Source: Atrichornis clamosus (lineage: Eukaryota > Chordata > Aves > Passeriformes > Menuridae). Taken from it: a stretch of 64,000 bases of DNA. Below, piece after piece: positions 13,691 to 23,936 of this stretch. Made by a program: the position numbers and the translations under genes. Position 1 is the first letter of the stretch. The number at the start of each line of letters is the position of its first letter. The notes below the pieces were generated by a model, which was given only the letters and a program-made list of their open reading frames with translations, did no database searches and was not told where the DNA came from. Location: NCBI GenBank assembly GCA_013400975.1, contig WBMZ01005410.1, positions 42,183 to 106,182 on the forward strand. The letters are read 5' to 3'.

Positions 13691-16600
13691 CAGCTGTACA
13701 CAGCACTACAGCAGCACCACAGCACTCCTCACCACACAGCTGTGGTATTACCGTAGTCACTCGCTTTCTCAAGTCTTCTATGCAACAAACTAACCAAAGC
13801 ATAGTTTAAATTCTAATTTACACAATCTTATTTACCCCAAGGCAGCTCTGAAGATCCCAGAAATTAAATGTCACAAACTCAGACAAATTCCTTTTCATTA
13901 AATAGTGCTGCAAAACAAAATTTTGAAAAGGATAATAAATGGCGTCAAACATCATTCTGTGAGTAAGAAATAGGAACTTGGAGTTAACATCAAAGTAATG
14001 TTGATAAGAATTTTCAGAGTGGAAAAGGCTCAAAGCCTCCCTCTCTGGGATGCCTGTCCTGCCTCCCAAGCAGGCATCATTTCTACACAGGATGCCAGAG
14101 CTCATCCAAACCCAAAAACTCCCACAAGATTTTTTTCCTTTGCTAGCGTCTCTTTTTAAACTATCCATATAATAAATGAGGAGATGAGTGTATGACTAAT
14201 GTGGTAATAATACAAATTTTGAAAGTAGAATATCAGAAAAATATACAAAAAAATACAAATATTCTACTATCAACAAGAAATTGCAAGAAATATATTTTGT
14301 TAGTTTCAACTTTAATATCAATTTTGCTTGTTCTTTAATTTTTTCAACAAGTGAAAGGAAGATCCATTAATGTCAGGAGTGGATTTAAATTTTAAACTAG
14401 CTCTCTCCCAGTGAAACTTTGTTATTTTCTCTTAAGCTACATGTGATTTTATAAAATCACAAGGTAGTTTTAGAATCACAGACTAATTTATAACAGTTTA
14501 GATATTAAGAAAAAAATGGATTCACAGGGAATTCACAATACTGGGACTTTCGCTGGTATGGAGATTTCAGGAATAAACACAGCTACTTTTTGGTGTAGGA
14601 GTTGATTCTTCACTCCATTACACTACTTTACTGACATTGCTCACCACAGGGAAATTTTACTAATTAAGCTTGTGTGCATCAAAAAGGGAACTTGGTAACT
14701 AATTTTACAACATTATACAAATCCTCTTTACTACAAATACTGTTTCTCAGTGGTATTTGTGAGTCTGTGTACGCTTTTACAACAGAGTATTTGATATAGC
14801 AGTATGCAAGAGAAATGCTAAGATATTTACGGAAGCAGGTACCACGTAACAGATTGCTACCCAAACTTCTGGGGTTTCCAATTAAATAATTAATTGCATA
14901 ATTACATTAATTACCCAATCATAAGGGTCACTGAGACCAATTAAACAAAGATCTAAAATTCAAGATAAATATCAAGGGCAATTTCATTTTGGAAAACGCT
15001 CTCAGGGGTTTCAAATCTTTCTCACACAAGTAAATTTTACACTATTGGACATGATGATATTGCTGACTTTTATATTAGCATGGAGTGATGAACGTTTTAT
15101 AGCACTACAAAATTTCTCAAACATTAATAACTATTACAAAATTTTACTTACAGTCTTGCAAAACCATTAGCGTAAAGAAACCAATCTGTTACTGATGTCA
15201 CCTGAGGCATTTCACGTCAACAATTATATATGACAGTACAGAAAACAATGTGGCAATTGCTTTGCTAAGCAAAGAATTATTCGTAGCTCTCTCTAAGCAA
15301 ACCAGTTTAGAGACTTGGCAGGTTATGCAGTAAAAATAAAAACACCCATCTCTTTAAAAAAAAAATGGAGTTTCGCAGCTTTAGTTTTGCTTTCCTTCTC
15401 ACTTTTCCCATAATCAACTGGCTCCATAACATACATATTAAGGAAAGAAAATCTGTAGAATCTGCTTGCAATCTGACAAACCTTCCAAATGGTGAACAAC
15501 CTTGATTCCACTCAGGTCACCAAAGCAAAGATGTCACAGAGTGGAAGAGATCATCTAACCTAAAGTGTGCAGCCAGGCTTGTGCTTCTGCATGTCTCCCA
15601 CATATTCTAAAAAGTCACAGCAAGATCCTGGTCTCCATCAATAGAAATGTTCCATTTATTTCAATGTTTAAATAGCTTAATTTGACTTGTTTTAGACGCC
15701 TATACTAGGAAAATATGGATTTCATCTTAGGAATGAATTTTTTCTCTCTGATTGTAAAACGAACAGAGGATGACTAAATTGGTTAGAAACATGTCCAGAA
15801 ATGATGCCTACATTTTGACATTCTCCTATTGGAGCCAAATACTACGTTTGTAGATGAATTACCAGAGGTCTGCATCAGCAGAATGCTTGCCTGCACGTAG
15901 CAACATATGTTTGAAATAAGGCACAATTTTTCTGTTTGAATTTTTCTGTTGAAATACCATAAAGTGGGCAGGACATGTGACCAGAATGTCACAGTTAAGC
16001 CACTGGCTGCTGAGCAGACTTCCAACTCAGAGACATCAGCCTGTGTCAGGCAGTGTGAGGTTCCTCTCCTCTCCCACACTGGTCAGTGCCTGGAGCCAGG
16101 CAGTGCTGAGCAGTTCTCATTCTGCGGTCAAATCTGCACTTGGTCAAAGAAGAGAAAGAGGAGCAGAGGTGGCAGCAGCAGCAGCTCCTCACCTCAGTGC
16201 TTCTCCCTTTCCCATCATTCCCTTCCCCTGCCAACCTGATCTAACTGCACAGACTCCTTGCATGCTGTCTTTTCCCCCCATCTTTCAAATTTTCCCCTCA
16301 ACTTCCTTCCCTTGGAACGGCTTGTTAAAGTTATCCTATTTCCTCCAACCACACAGCGCCCCTCAGCTGGTAGGTAAGCTGGTTTGAACAGTTTGGCAAA
16401 CTGGTGCCCTCCTTCTCTCATGCTGCAGCAAGGAGAAGGACATCTAAAAGTTAGTGAACACTGAAATATCTTGCTGGAAATTGGAATAAGGTAGCAGTGG
16501 TCAAAGCAGCTAAACTGGAAAGGGTCTGCATGGCTCCTCACCTATCTCAAGTGTGGGAGCTCATGACAGAAGAGGTGGGAACGAGAAGGATGGGCAGGAG

Positions 16601-18150
16601 AAGGGAATCCTGAGATTATCTCCATAAAAACTGGAAACCGCTGACCCACTTTCCATCTTTTGTGACTGAAGTACAAGGAAATTAAGTGGAATTAAAGCCT
16701 AAAGGTGATTTGAAAGTTTTATATGAGCATCTCTTTTCTTTAAACAATTGAGTACTGTTTTTCCTTTTAAAGTTCTTTGAAAATCAACTGTGATCTTATA
16801 AGGTCACCATCTTGAAAGGCTGGACACACAAGGTTTGTATTCTACACCAAATTAAAAGCGTGCAATATTTTTGGCTGATGTAGTGCTGCTATACAGCTAC
16901 ATAGAGACAGTGTTGAAAACTGATCAAGAACAAGGCATGAAAATGAGAAGGTGTATGGCTGGATTTTAATGCAGGTATGCCAATAACTTAAAAAATCAAG
17001 GGTTTAGGAGTGCCTTCGAACACACTATATTAATTCTAATGCAGACTCTGGTTGACAGGGATAATGTATCTTGGTCCATTTGCATTTATTCTGCATTATG
17101 AGACAGAACTGACTGCTTGCATACAAGTATGTGTCAATCATGAAAATTCAAAGTAATTAAATATGAAATATCCCCATTAGTCTTCTCCTCCTACCTATTT
17201 GTTCCAGGTACATTGTACCAAATTAGCACCAAAACAAAAAGAACAGTTACCTTACGACTGTAAATGTATATGTCACCCCGAATTACGACACAGGTTCTAC
17301 TGCATAATAGGTCTGTTTCCCACCTTCCTGAGGCAGAATTCTGAGCTCCTGTAAAGGCAGCTCCCTCTAGAGCTTGAGTATTACACAGAATCACAACATG
17401 CACCCCCCGGCTCCGAAGCTCGGTTAAAGAGCTTAGAAAGGGGACACCGTGAAAGCCACACATAGCCCAGGAGCCTGGCGCAAAGTCCGAGATTTGGAAA
17501 ACCTTCTGTCAGAAACACATTCTCTGTTCCTGTGCAAATGGCATACCTTTCCAATGTGAGCTCGTAGGAAAAGGGTTAACAGACCCTGGTTTATGAGAGA
17601 CGTGAGGTACTAAGCCCTGAACACTTGGAACTTACTTTCTGTCTAGTGTGACAGGTGAGCCTTGACAGGGTTCACGTAGGCAGGGAGTGAGGGAATAGAG
17701 GATGTGATCTAGCTGAGCGGCTGAGTCCAGACTTCTGTGTGGGGAGGCGGGAACTGACATATTTAGCCCTTCAGAATGTACAGGATCAAAGTTTATTAAC
17801 CTAACATCACTTCTGCATGACCAGCTGCCCCACAAACAGGCAAAAAGGCAGGGGGACACGGACTGCAGGCATGTCCAGGTGTGCCCGCACATCCAGGTGG
17901 GCCTGCGGCGGGGGACGCGGTGCCGCGGCTGGAGCCCGCGGGACAAGCCGCCCGTCCCTCGGCGTCCGTCTCCTCACTTTCCTCGAAGATCCCCCGCTCC
18001 GCTTGCTCAACCCGGCGGTGCCCGAGCGCTTCCGCCGCCGCGCTCCCCGTTCCCTTGACCCCGTCGGGCGGTCACCCGCCGCTCCCACCGCCAGCCGCGC
18101 CGGGCGGGCCCGCGGGCGAGGCGCCGAGTCCCCGCCTCTGCTCCCGCTCA

Positions 18151-18156
18151 TATAAG
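18151..18156 (+). promoter_or_regulatory. TATA box of F3
   Basis: CATATAAGCGGG lies 44-49 bases upstream of the F3 start codon, in the CpG island. A transcription start about 25-30 bases downstream would leave a short 5' UTR of about 20 bases. The human F3 promoter is also TATA-driven as I recall. The start site itself is not visible and is inferred. Confidence 0.6.
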
Positions 18157-18157
18157 C

Positions 18158-18167
18158 GGGAACTCCG
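18158..18167 (-). promoter_or_regulatory. kappaB-like site in the F3 core promoter
   Basis: On the minus strand the ten bases read CGGAGTTCCC. This fits the c-Rel/p65 consensus HGGARNYYCC and, from memory, differs by one base from the human F3 kappaB-like site CGGAGTTTCC. It lies directly after the TATA box, whereas the human site is nearly 200 bases upstream, so equivalence is uncertain and chance in GC-rich DNA is possible. Confidence 0.35.
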
Positions 18168-18199
18168 TGCCGCCGAGCCTCGCTGAACCCGCTCCGAGG

Positions 18200-18269
18200 A
18201 TGCTGCGCGCCGCCGTGCCAGGACAGGCCCTGCTGCTCAGCGCCTTGCTGTGGCGCCTGGCCGCCGCCG
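18200..18269 (+). CDS. F3: F3 exon 1 (coding part): signal peptide
   Basis: Encodes the start methionine and a leucine/alanine-rich hydrophobic stretch (residues 1-23), a classic secretory signal, plus the first base of the next codon (phase 1). The donor is GTGGGT at 18270. The island's high GC gives mostly GC-ending codons, unlike the later exons. Confidence 0.92.
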
Positions 18270-21200
18270 GTGGGTGATGGCCCGCGGGACAGGGGAGGCT
18301 GGGAAGGATCGGCGGCGGGGCCCGGTCCCTCGGAGCCCACGGACAGGGTGTCCCTGAGGGAGTCCGAGGAGAGCCGCCCAGCGCTGGCGGGAAGCGGGCA
18401 GTGACACTCGCCCTCGGACCGCGGCGGGTCCCGGCTCCGACCCGACCCTGCTTCAGCACCCTGGCGGGAGCGCTCGCCTTTTTCCTGGGGGTCCCTCGCT
18501 GGCCGCGGCCGGGGCGGTGCTGGGGAGCGGGGGTCGGCAGTTGCGACTTTACTGCAAGGCTTCCTCCCCTCGTCCCCAGCTCGGAGCTTGTAGAAGAAAC
18601 AGAGAGGGTAAACGCTTGAGGGGTTTCCAGAGGTTACAGGGGTGCGAGGGGTTTTCCCATCCAGCTTCCTCCCTGGCGTTTCCCTGAAGCAGCTGTGGTG
18701 GCGGCCTCCCATCCGCTTGTGGGGGACGTGAGTTCATCCTGGGGTGGCCCCTCTTAGACACAGTGTGTAGGGTAACCACTGATTTAAAAAAAAATTTATC
18801 TTCCTAAAATATATAAATGGGGAATCTAGGAGCTAACACTTCTGCAGCAGATACAGGTAGGTATGATTTTGAACTCCACAGCATTTGTTCAGTGCTTGAA
18901 CATTCTCATGTGTATCTTCAAGCTTTTGTATCTTCTGCGGAGGTCTTGGATCAAAAAGGAAGCATATAACAGAACTCCAAATTAACTCATCAATTTTGGA
19001 GTTGTAGGACAGAAAATAATTTTCTTCTCATAGTTTTCACTTCTGCCAAGACACATTCCTTTAGTAATATGAGCATGAACCCAGAGGGCAAGAAAGCCTT
19101 TTCCCCCAAAAGAACTTTTCCAAGTAGCAATTGAGAGCAACTGCTTCATTTAACTAAACAGTGACTGCAGGGTAACAGGAATTAGATATAATATGACTGA
19201 TGGCACTCTTCTCTTATCTGTATTTAAAGGCTATGAAGAACTACCAACAGCAATCAATATAACTTGGTCTTCAATCAATTTTAAAACTATACTACAGTGG
19301 CAACCAAAACCATCAGGCTACTTCTATACTGTAGAAATACATGGGTAAGTAGATACACCGAGGTATGTCCATTAATGGCAACTAAAGAGGATGAAAAGAG
19401 AGTGTGTTTTAATATTTCTGAGTGAATGTAACAGGAAAAGTGCCCAAACATTAGGATTTAGGAAAATTGCCAACCCAGCTGTTAATATTTCTTAGTGTCC
19501 AACTATAAAAATATCTGTTTCAGACTTCTGGTTTTGCCCACTTCGGAAATGCAGAGTTGAGCTTTAGATCAGTATTTCAGTTCTGAGGTTCAGTGCTGCA
19601 CCAGACACCCAGGCCAGGATACTTTGAAGGAGTTGACATTTAATCTGACATACCATGTATTAGACAGAACTTCACCTTTTTATGTCTTTCAAGGTGTCTG
19701 GACTTTTGTCTTCAGTCTTGGGAGGTGTCTAATAAACGAGTCTGCATTTTATTCTAATTGGTGAATCACAGTGAATTAATAATTTGTCTTGCTGGGTAAT
19801 ACTAAAAATTACCTTTGTTCTTCTGCCTCTGTTGAGACTTCCGCTGTCATCATGTTTTATGTAAGCTATAAAATATTGTGGACATTAAATGTAGCTATGT
19901 AAAGTGTCTAATGACTCTTTCAGAACTGCACAAAACCTTCTATGAAGTTCAGTAATAAATCTGTGCTGTTCTTAGCTCCCATTTTAATACATAGAACATT
20001 ATTAAACATGCCCTAAAGGGAAAACGCATCTTCAAACTTCCTACGTATTAATGAAAAAGTGGCACCGTAGTCTCTTCTGTCTCTAAAAGTGGCATAAAAA
20101 TGAGAGCTCTCTCATGACTAATGGATGAAATACCAGTGCAATGGCTTAATGTGCTCTTTCATTCTTTAAGGGAGTGATTAGATTAATGGACTCAAAAGCA
20201 CACATGTAGCAGAACAAATTTTATTAAATTTTTGAATCTGGATTTTCTTTCCAGACATTTTACTTGCAAAAAATTGAAATCTGTTTGCCCAAGACTGAGT
20301 ATAGAATCAGATGCAGTTCTGTAACAGAGGCACCTCTTTAGACTGAAGTTGCTGCTTTGGAGGAAATGTGCTTAAATGTTTACTTTCTCATGTATATACA
20401 TTTGTTTCATCACAAAGATCAAATCTCTGTCCCTTTTCAGTGCATCTCTTGTGGCACTATCACTAACTGATCTGTGACATAAGAAATTTGATGAAGTGAA
20501 AAGGAAGTTCAAGTGACTCTAAAAAATAAAACTTGATCTACTTTGAGGAAAATCCACTTGTTAATATTCAAACAGTCAGCACTCACTCTTCCAGCTGAGA
20601 TCACACAATTTTTCTTTTCTGTAATTCACCAGCAAAAAGAGGGAAAAGAATTGAAGGAGTAATATCGAATCTGTCTTTTTATTCCTTCTTGTGAGGAAGT
20701 AAAATGAGAAAATAACACTTTTTTTCTTAGTCTTGTTGCTATTTTGCAAGTATCATATTCTTTCTATCATTTAAAAATCAAGAGAAGTTCTTGGGTCATG
20801 TTTTTTGTCAATATTTTTAAAACTGTAATTCTGCAATGAAATTTGCTACTACTGTCTGGTTCTTAGTGGCATTTGTCCCTACCTAGATGCAAAACGCAGT
20901 GACACATATATATATGGAGACACTGTTGTCACATTAAACATTCAGTGTCAATAGAGCTTCCTATAACAACTAATGTTTCTTAAGGCAATAGTTTTCAGAT
21001 GCATCAAGGATAACACCTTCAAAGTGATTTATGCATCTTATATTTTTAAAAATAAATTCTTCAACTGCAGAAAAATGCAAAATCAGAACTACTTATGCTT
21101 TCTATTCAATTCATGTATAAGACTGAATTTTTGATTCCTATATGTGTCCAATGACATATTTCTGTAGTTAATATCGATTGTACTTGACTTACTTGATTCT

Positions 21201-23694
21201 GCTTTGAATTATAAAATGCAGCTGTACAGGATAGTGGGTTTTGGGGTTTTTTCTTCTCCTTTTCAGCCTAATACACCTGCAAGACTACTTTACTGGATGA
21301 GGGAAATCTATTGTTTGAGGGGAAAAGTGTTTTTCAACGTATCTACATATATAAATGTCTGGTTAGAAAGTGTTGACACTTCTTTCCTGCTCTTTCAGAC
21401 AGACATCTGACATAAAGAAAAAATGCATACTGACAGCAGACACAGAGTGTGATGTTACTGATGTGCTCAGGAATGTAAAGGAGACCTATACAGCACACAT
21501 ACTGTCTGTAGTGCCCGCGGAGATGGATAGATTTGAAGAACCACCTTATGCAGTCTCTGAAAAATTTACACCTTATAGTCAGAGTAAGTAGGATTGCCAA
21601 TTAAATCTTACTATAAATTTCCTTTCAAGATTCCATTGACTTAAAGTTTCTGTTGATCTTAAAGCCCTTTTCTGTAGATTCTTACAGTACCCATGTTGCT
21701 ATTGAAGGAGACATTCAGGCATAAAACTTCCCCTGTTGTAGGGGAGTGTGTAAGATTTTAGTTACCATTTGTTTCTCACTGCAGTCAGTGAGTAGACCAT
21801 TTTGTTAACATTATGTACTAGGTGAAGATACTTGTATACAGTCTGGGACTTCACTGTATTTGACTTTTTAAACTTATAATAGTTTTGAGGAGGGAAGGTA
21901 ATGGAGGGAGGAAGAAAGAAGAGCATGTCTTGTAGAAAAGATGATGTCAGTTTTTTAATTCTAAAAATCTTCGTTTAGCTGTTATTGGAAAACCAGAGAT
22001 AAAGACTTACTCACAAAAAGGTTCCAAACTGAATGTCGTGTTCAAAGATCCACTTACACCATATATACTTCCTAATGGAAGCTTTCAAAGTATTCAAGAT
22101 ATTTTCCAGCATGACCTGGAATACAAACTCTACTACTGGAAAGATCAAAGTTCTGGAAAGGTAAGGTCTAACTCTAGTTTTTATTCTGTAATAATTTTTA
22201 TATTCTATAGAGTTAACACAATTTCTGTGCTACCTTACGAACTGACACTTGAAATATTTTCTTCCTTTACAGAAAGCTGCAACAACAAAAAGCCATGAAT
22301 TTGAACTAAGTGTTGACAGCACAAAGAACTATTGCTTCTACGTACAGGGAGTGGTCCCCTCCCGCAGCGAAAACCGTAATGGCCAAGAAAGCATGGTGCT
22401 TTGTACCAGTGTAGGAAGAAGTATCTTGGATGGTGGGTATCGGGTGAAGTTTGTCGCTCAGTCTTTAACATTCTAACAAAACCCCCACATCTTTAAACTG
22501 GATGCCTGCTATGAAATAAACGATTTACTGTGTAAGTTAGGAGACACAGTCGGAACATGGAAACTCATGGAGGGAACTCACTGAGTAAGAGTCCATCTTC
22601 TTTAGCTAGTTGGAGTAGGTTTTCAGGTTTTGCTCAACTGTTTTGTTTAAATGGTCTGAGTTGATGACTGGTGTCTGAGGTTCCAGATCTCTTCACTAGC
22701 CTTCAGCTTCATTTTTCTTTCCAGTTGTTTTCCTCAGTTCCTTCCAATAGCACATCCCATAGTAAGTGCTTGAAGGATTAGCTCTAAGAAGTGCTCGAAA
22801 CCTGCAAATCCATTTACTTGTAGTACGAACTGACCTTTAGTTATCCCAAAAGCAGATGATGAGACTAAGACTTTCTTTACTGTTACAAGGCCAGAGGTTG
22901 GCAGATTGACTTCTCTACTGGTAAATAAACTGGTAAATAGCAAGTGGTAGGTGGAACAGCCAGTCAAATTTCAGACTAGCCATTTGGATAACACTTCCCT
23001 CAATATAAAGTCATCAATATTACTTAAATAACAGCACATTGCTGTACTGTATCTTTCTTTTCCACCAGGTAAGAGTATTTGCACTCTAGACATGCTCTTC
23101 TAAAATTGGCAAATGAACTCAAATTAGCTTTCTTATTCAGGTATATATTTTTGTTTATCACAATAGTGATAAATTACCATTTAATTACAATTTAAATAGA
23201 AAACTCTTCTCTTGGTGTTTTCTAGCTGATAACCTAGAATAAATTTTAGCTTGGACAGAAATAATGTACAGACAGGGGGATAGTTTAACTTATTCTTGTG
23301 GTGTTAGCATGGTATTTTAGTGCACTAACTAAACTAGATTAAAATCTAGTGTGAACCAAGTGAACTAAAACTGTACCTCATTTCAACAAATTCAAATGAA
23401 AATGTATTCCGCTCACACTGAAGTGGTGACTCCACTTCTGTGATACTGTAAAATATAGAAAGCATTTTTTCATTCAGTGGAATGACTGCTAAGAGTTTGT
23501 AGCACTGTGACATTGTGGGTTCTGATAACTGAATCTTGGAATTTTTTTTCCCTACAGAATATGGAGCAGAAGTCTTTATCATAGGAGTGATAGCAGTTGC
23601 AGTCATCACGCTTGCCATTGTCCTACCAGTGGTTCTGTGTAAACGCAAGAAAGCAAGAGCTGCCAGAGAAAAGGAACCGCTTAATGGTGTCTAA
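18200..23694 (+). CDS. F3: Tissue factor (coagulation factor III), whole coding span
   Basis: Tissue factor is the membrane receptor and cofactor for factor VIIa; the complex activates factors X and IX at the cell surface and starts clotting. Six exons (18200-18269, 19230-19344, 21399-21583, 21979-22160, 22273-22432, 23558-23694) join through GT-AG introns into 849 nt, 282 residues plus stop; human has 295. In order: signal peptide about 1-24; two fibronectin type III domains of the class II cytokine-receptor fold, about 25-128 and 129-237; transmembrane helix about 243-264; short basic tail to 282. Four cysteines form the two expected pairs, C71-C79 and C205-C228. Asn33 (NIT) and Asn156 (NGS) are likely glycosylated. 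K184-K185 after SSG match the human Lys165/Lys166 substrate exosite. The start is the only ATG giving a signal peptide in frame. The tail lacks serine and threonine, unlike human. Human comparisons are from memory. Confidence 0.96.
18270..19229 (+). other. F3: F3 intron 1
   Basis: The 5' third belongs to the CpG island; the rest is plain AT-rich sequence. No repeat or extra exon recognised. Confidence 0.85.
19230..19344 (+). CDS. F3: F3 exon 2: first half of fibronectin III domain 1
   Basis: Residues 24-62, bounded by acceptor TTTAAAG and donor GTAAGT (phase 1 in, phase 2 out). It holds the glycosylation site NIT and the family stretch [12 protein letters not shown]; Lys42 corresponds to human Lys20, a factor VIIa contact. 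Confidence 0.95.
19345..21398 (+). other. F3: F3 intron 2
   Basis: The longest F3 intron, about 2.05 kb. AT-rich, with no recognisable repeat, RNA or exon. Confidence 0.85.
21399..21583 (+). CDS. F3: F3 exon 3: second half of domain 1
   Basis: Residues 62-123. Contains the first disulfide pair in CILTADTEC (C71 and C79), the following Asp80 that matches human Asp58 (a major factor VIIa contact), and FTPY at the domain end (human Tyr94). Acceptor TTTCAG, donor GTAAGT, ends in phase 1. Confidence 0.95.
21584..21978 (+). other. F3: F3 intron 3
   Basis: 395 bases with nothing recognisable beyond the splice sites. The acceptor is preceded by a weak pyrimidine tract (CTTCGTTTAG). Confidence 0.85.
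21979..22160 (+). CDS. F3: F3 exon 4: first half of fibronectin III domain 2
   Basis: Residues 124-184. Begins [11 protein letters not shown] and ends [10 protein letters not shown]. Trp177 matches human Trp158 and Lys184 human Lys165; the partner lysine is the first codon of exon 5, so the exosite pair is split by intron 4. Ends in phase 0 at donor GTAAGG. Confidence 0.95.
22273..22432 (+). CDS. F3: F3 exon 5: second half of domain 2
   Basis: Residues 185-237. Carries the second disulfide pair, NYC (C205) and VLC (C228), 23 residues apart as in the human Cys186-Cys209 allosteric bond. Phase 0 in and phase 1 out, so skipping this exon shifts the frame. Donor GTGGGT. Confidence 0.95.
22433..23557 (+). 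other. F3: F3 intron 5
   Basis: 1125 bases. No repeat recognised. Reading through the donor keeps the frame open for 13 to 14 codons before TAA at about 22474, so retention would give a form without the membrane anchor. Confidence 0.85.
23558..23694 (+). CDS. F3: F3 exon 6: juxtamembrane, transmembrane helix and tail
   Basis: Residues 238-282 and the TAA stop at 23692-23694. A hydrophobic helix (about 243-264) ends in Cys265, the likely palmitoylation site matching human Cys245, then a basic tail [17 protein letters not shown]. The end motif PLN is shared with human, but the preceding serine is a glutamate here. Confidence 0.95.
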
Positions 23695-23936
23695 GGAAAA
23701 AGTATTGCAGACACTGGTGGCAGTACCAAAGGATAAATTAGCCCCAACAACAAAAAACCATAAATTGGGTAATTGGGTGGAGCCTTTTAGGCTCTCTGAA
23801 ACAGGAATTTTGAAGCCCAAACTTCACGTGGATTAAAAAATCCATTAGGCAGTTACAGATGAAAAATCCAGATATCAGGAAGCCCCTGTGTCACTAGTGG
23901 CCAGAGGCTGGAGGAGCATTCTGGTAATCTGTTACA

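Larger units (their letters stand above)
2710..17800. other. Upstream intergenic region of F3
   Basis: About 15 kb without a recognisable protein-coding exon. Open frames are all short (at most about 136 codons), lack domains and do not join through splice signals into anything I know. The stretch contains a few motif-dense or GC-richer patches, listed separately (around 7540, 12050, 13547 and 16050). In human, as I recall, F3 is also preceded by a long gene-poor interval, so distal control elements of F3 may lie here, but nothing in the sequence proves it. Confidence 0.55.
17880..18560. promoter_or_regulatory. CpG island over the F3 promoter, exon 1 and 5' intron 1
   Basis: The base composition changes abruptly from AT-rich to very GC-rich with frequent CpG, beginning near 17880 and fading near 18560. 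Several GC boxes of the Sp1 type are present (for example CGGGCGGGCCC near 18100). Vertebrate F3 promoters are known to use Sp1 and Egr-1 sites, which fits. The long open frames on both strands here follow from the lack of AT-rich stop codons and are not genes. Confidence 0.75.

Noticed and set aside
13818..14168. 116-codon open frame on the minus strand
   Set aside because: No recognisable domain, no flanking exons and an ordinary length for chance in this amount of sequence.
15535..15600. Possible CR1 3' remnant (GTGGAAGAGATCATCTAACC)
   Set aside because: Similarity is short and the diagnostic terminal repeat is absent, so it is too weak to call.
17807..18712. 301-codon open frame on the minus strand, with several others on both strands
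   Set aside because: It lies across the F3 CpG island and exon 1. The GC-rich composition removes stop codons, the translation is low-complexity Arg/Pro/Gly, and no domain is visible.
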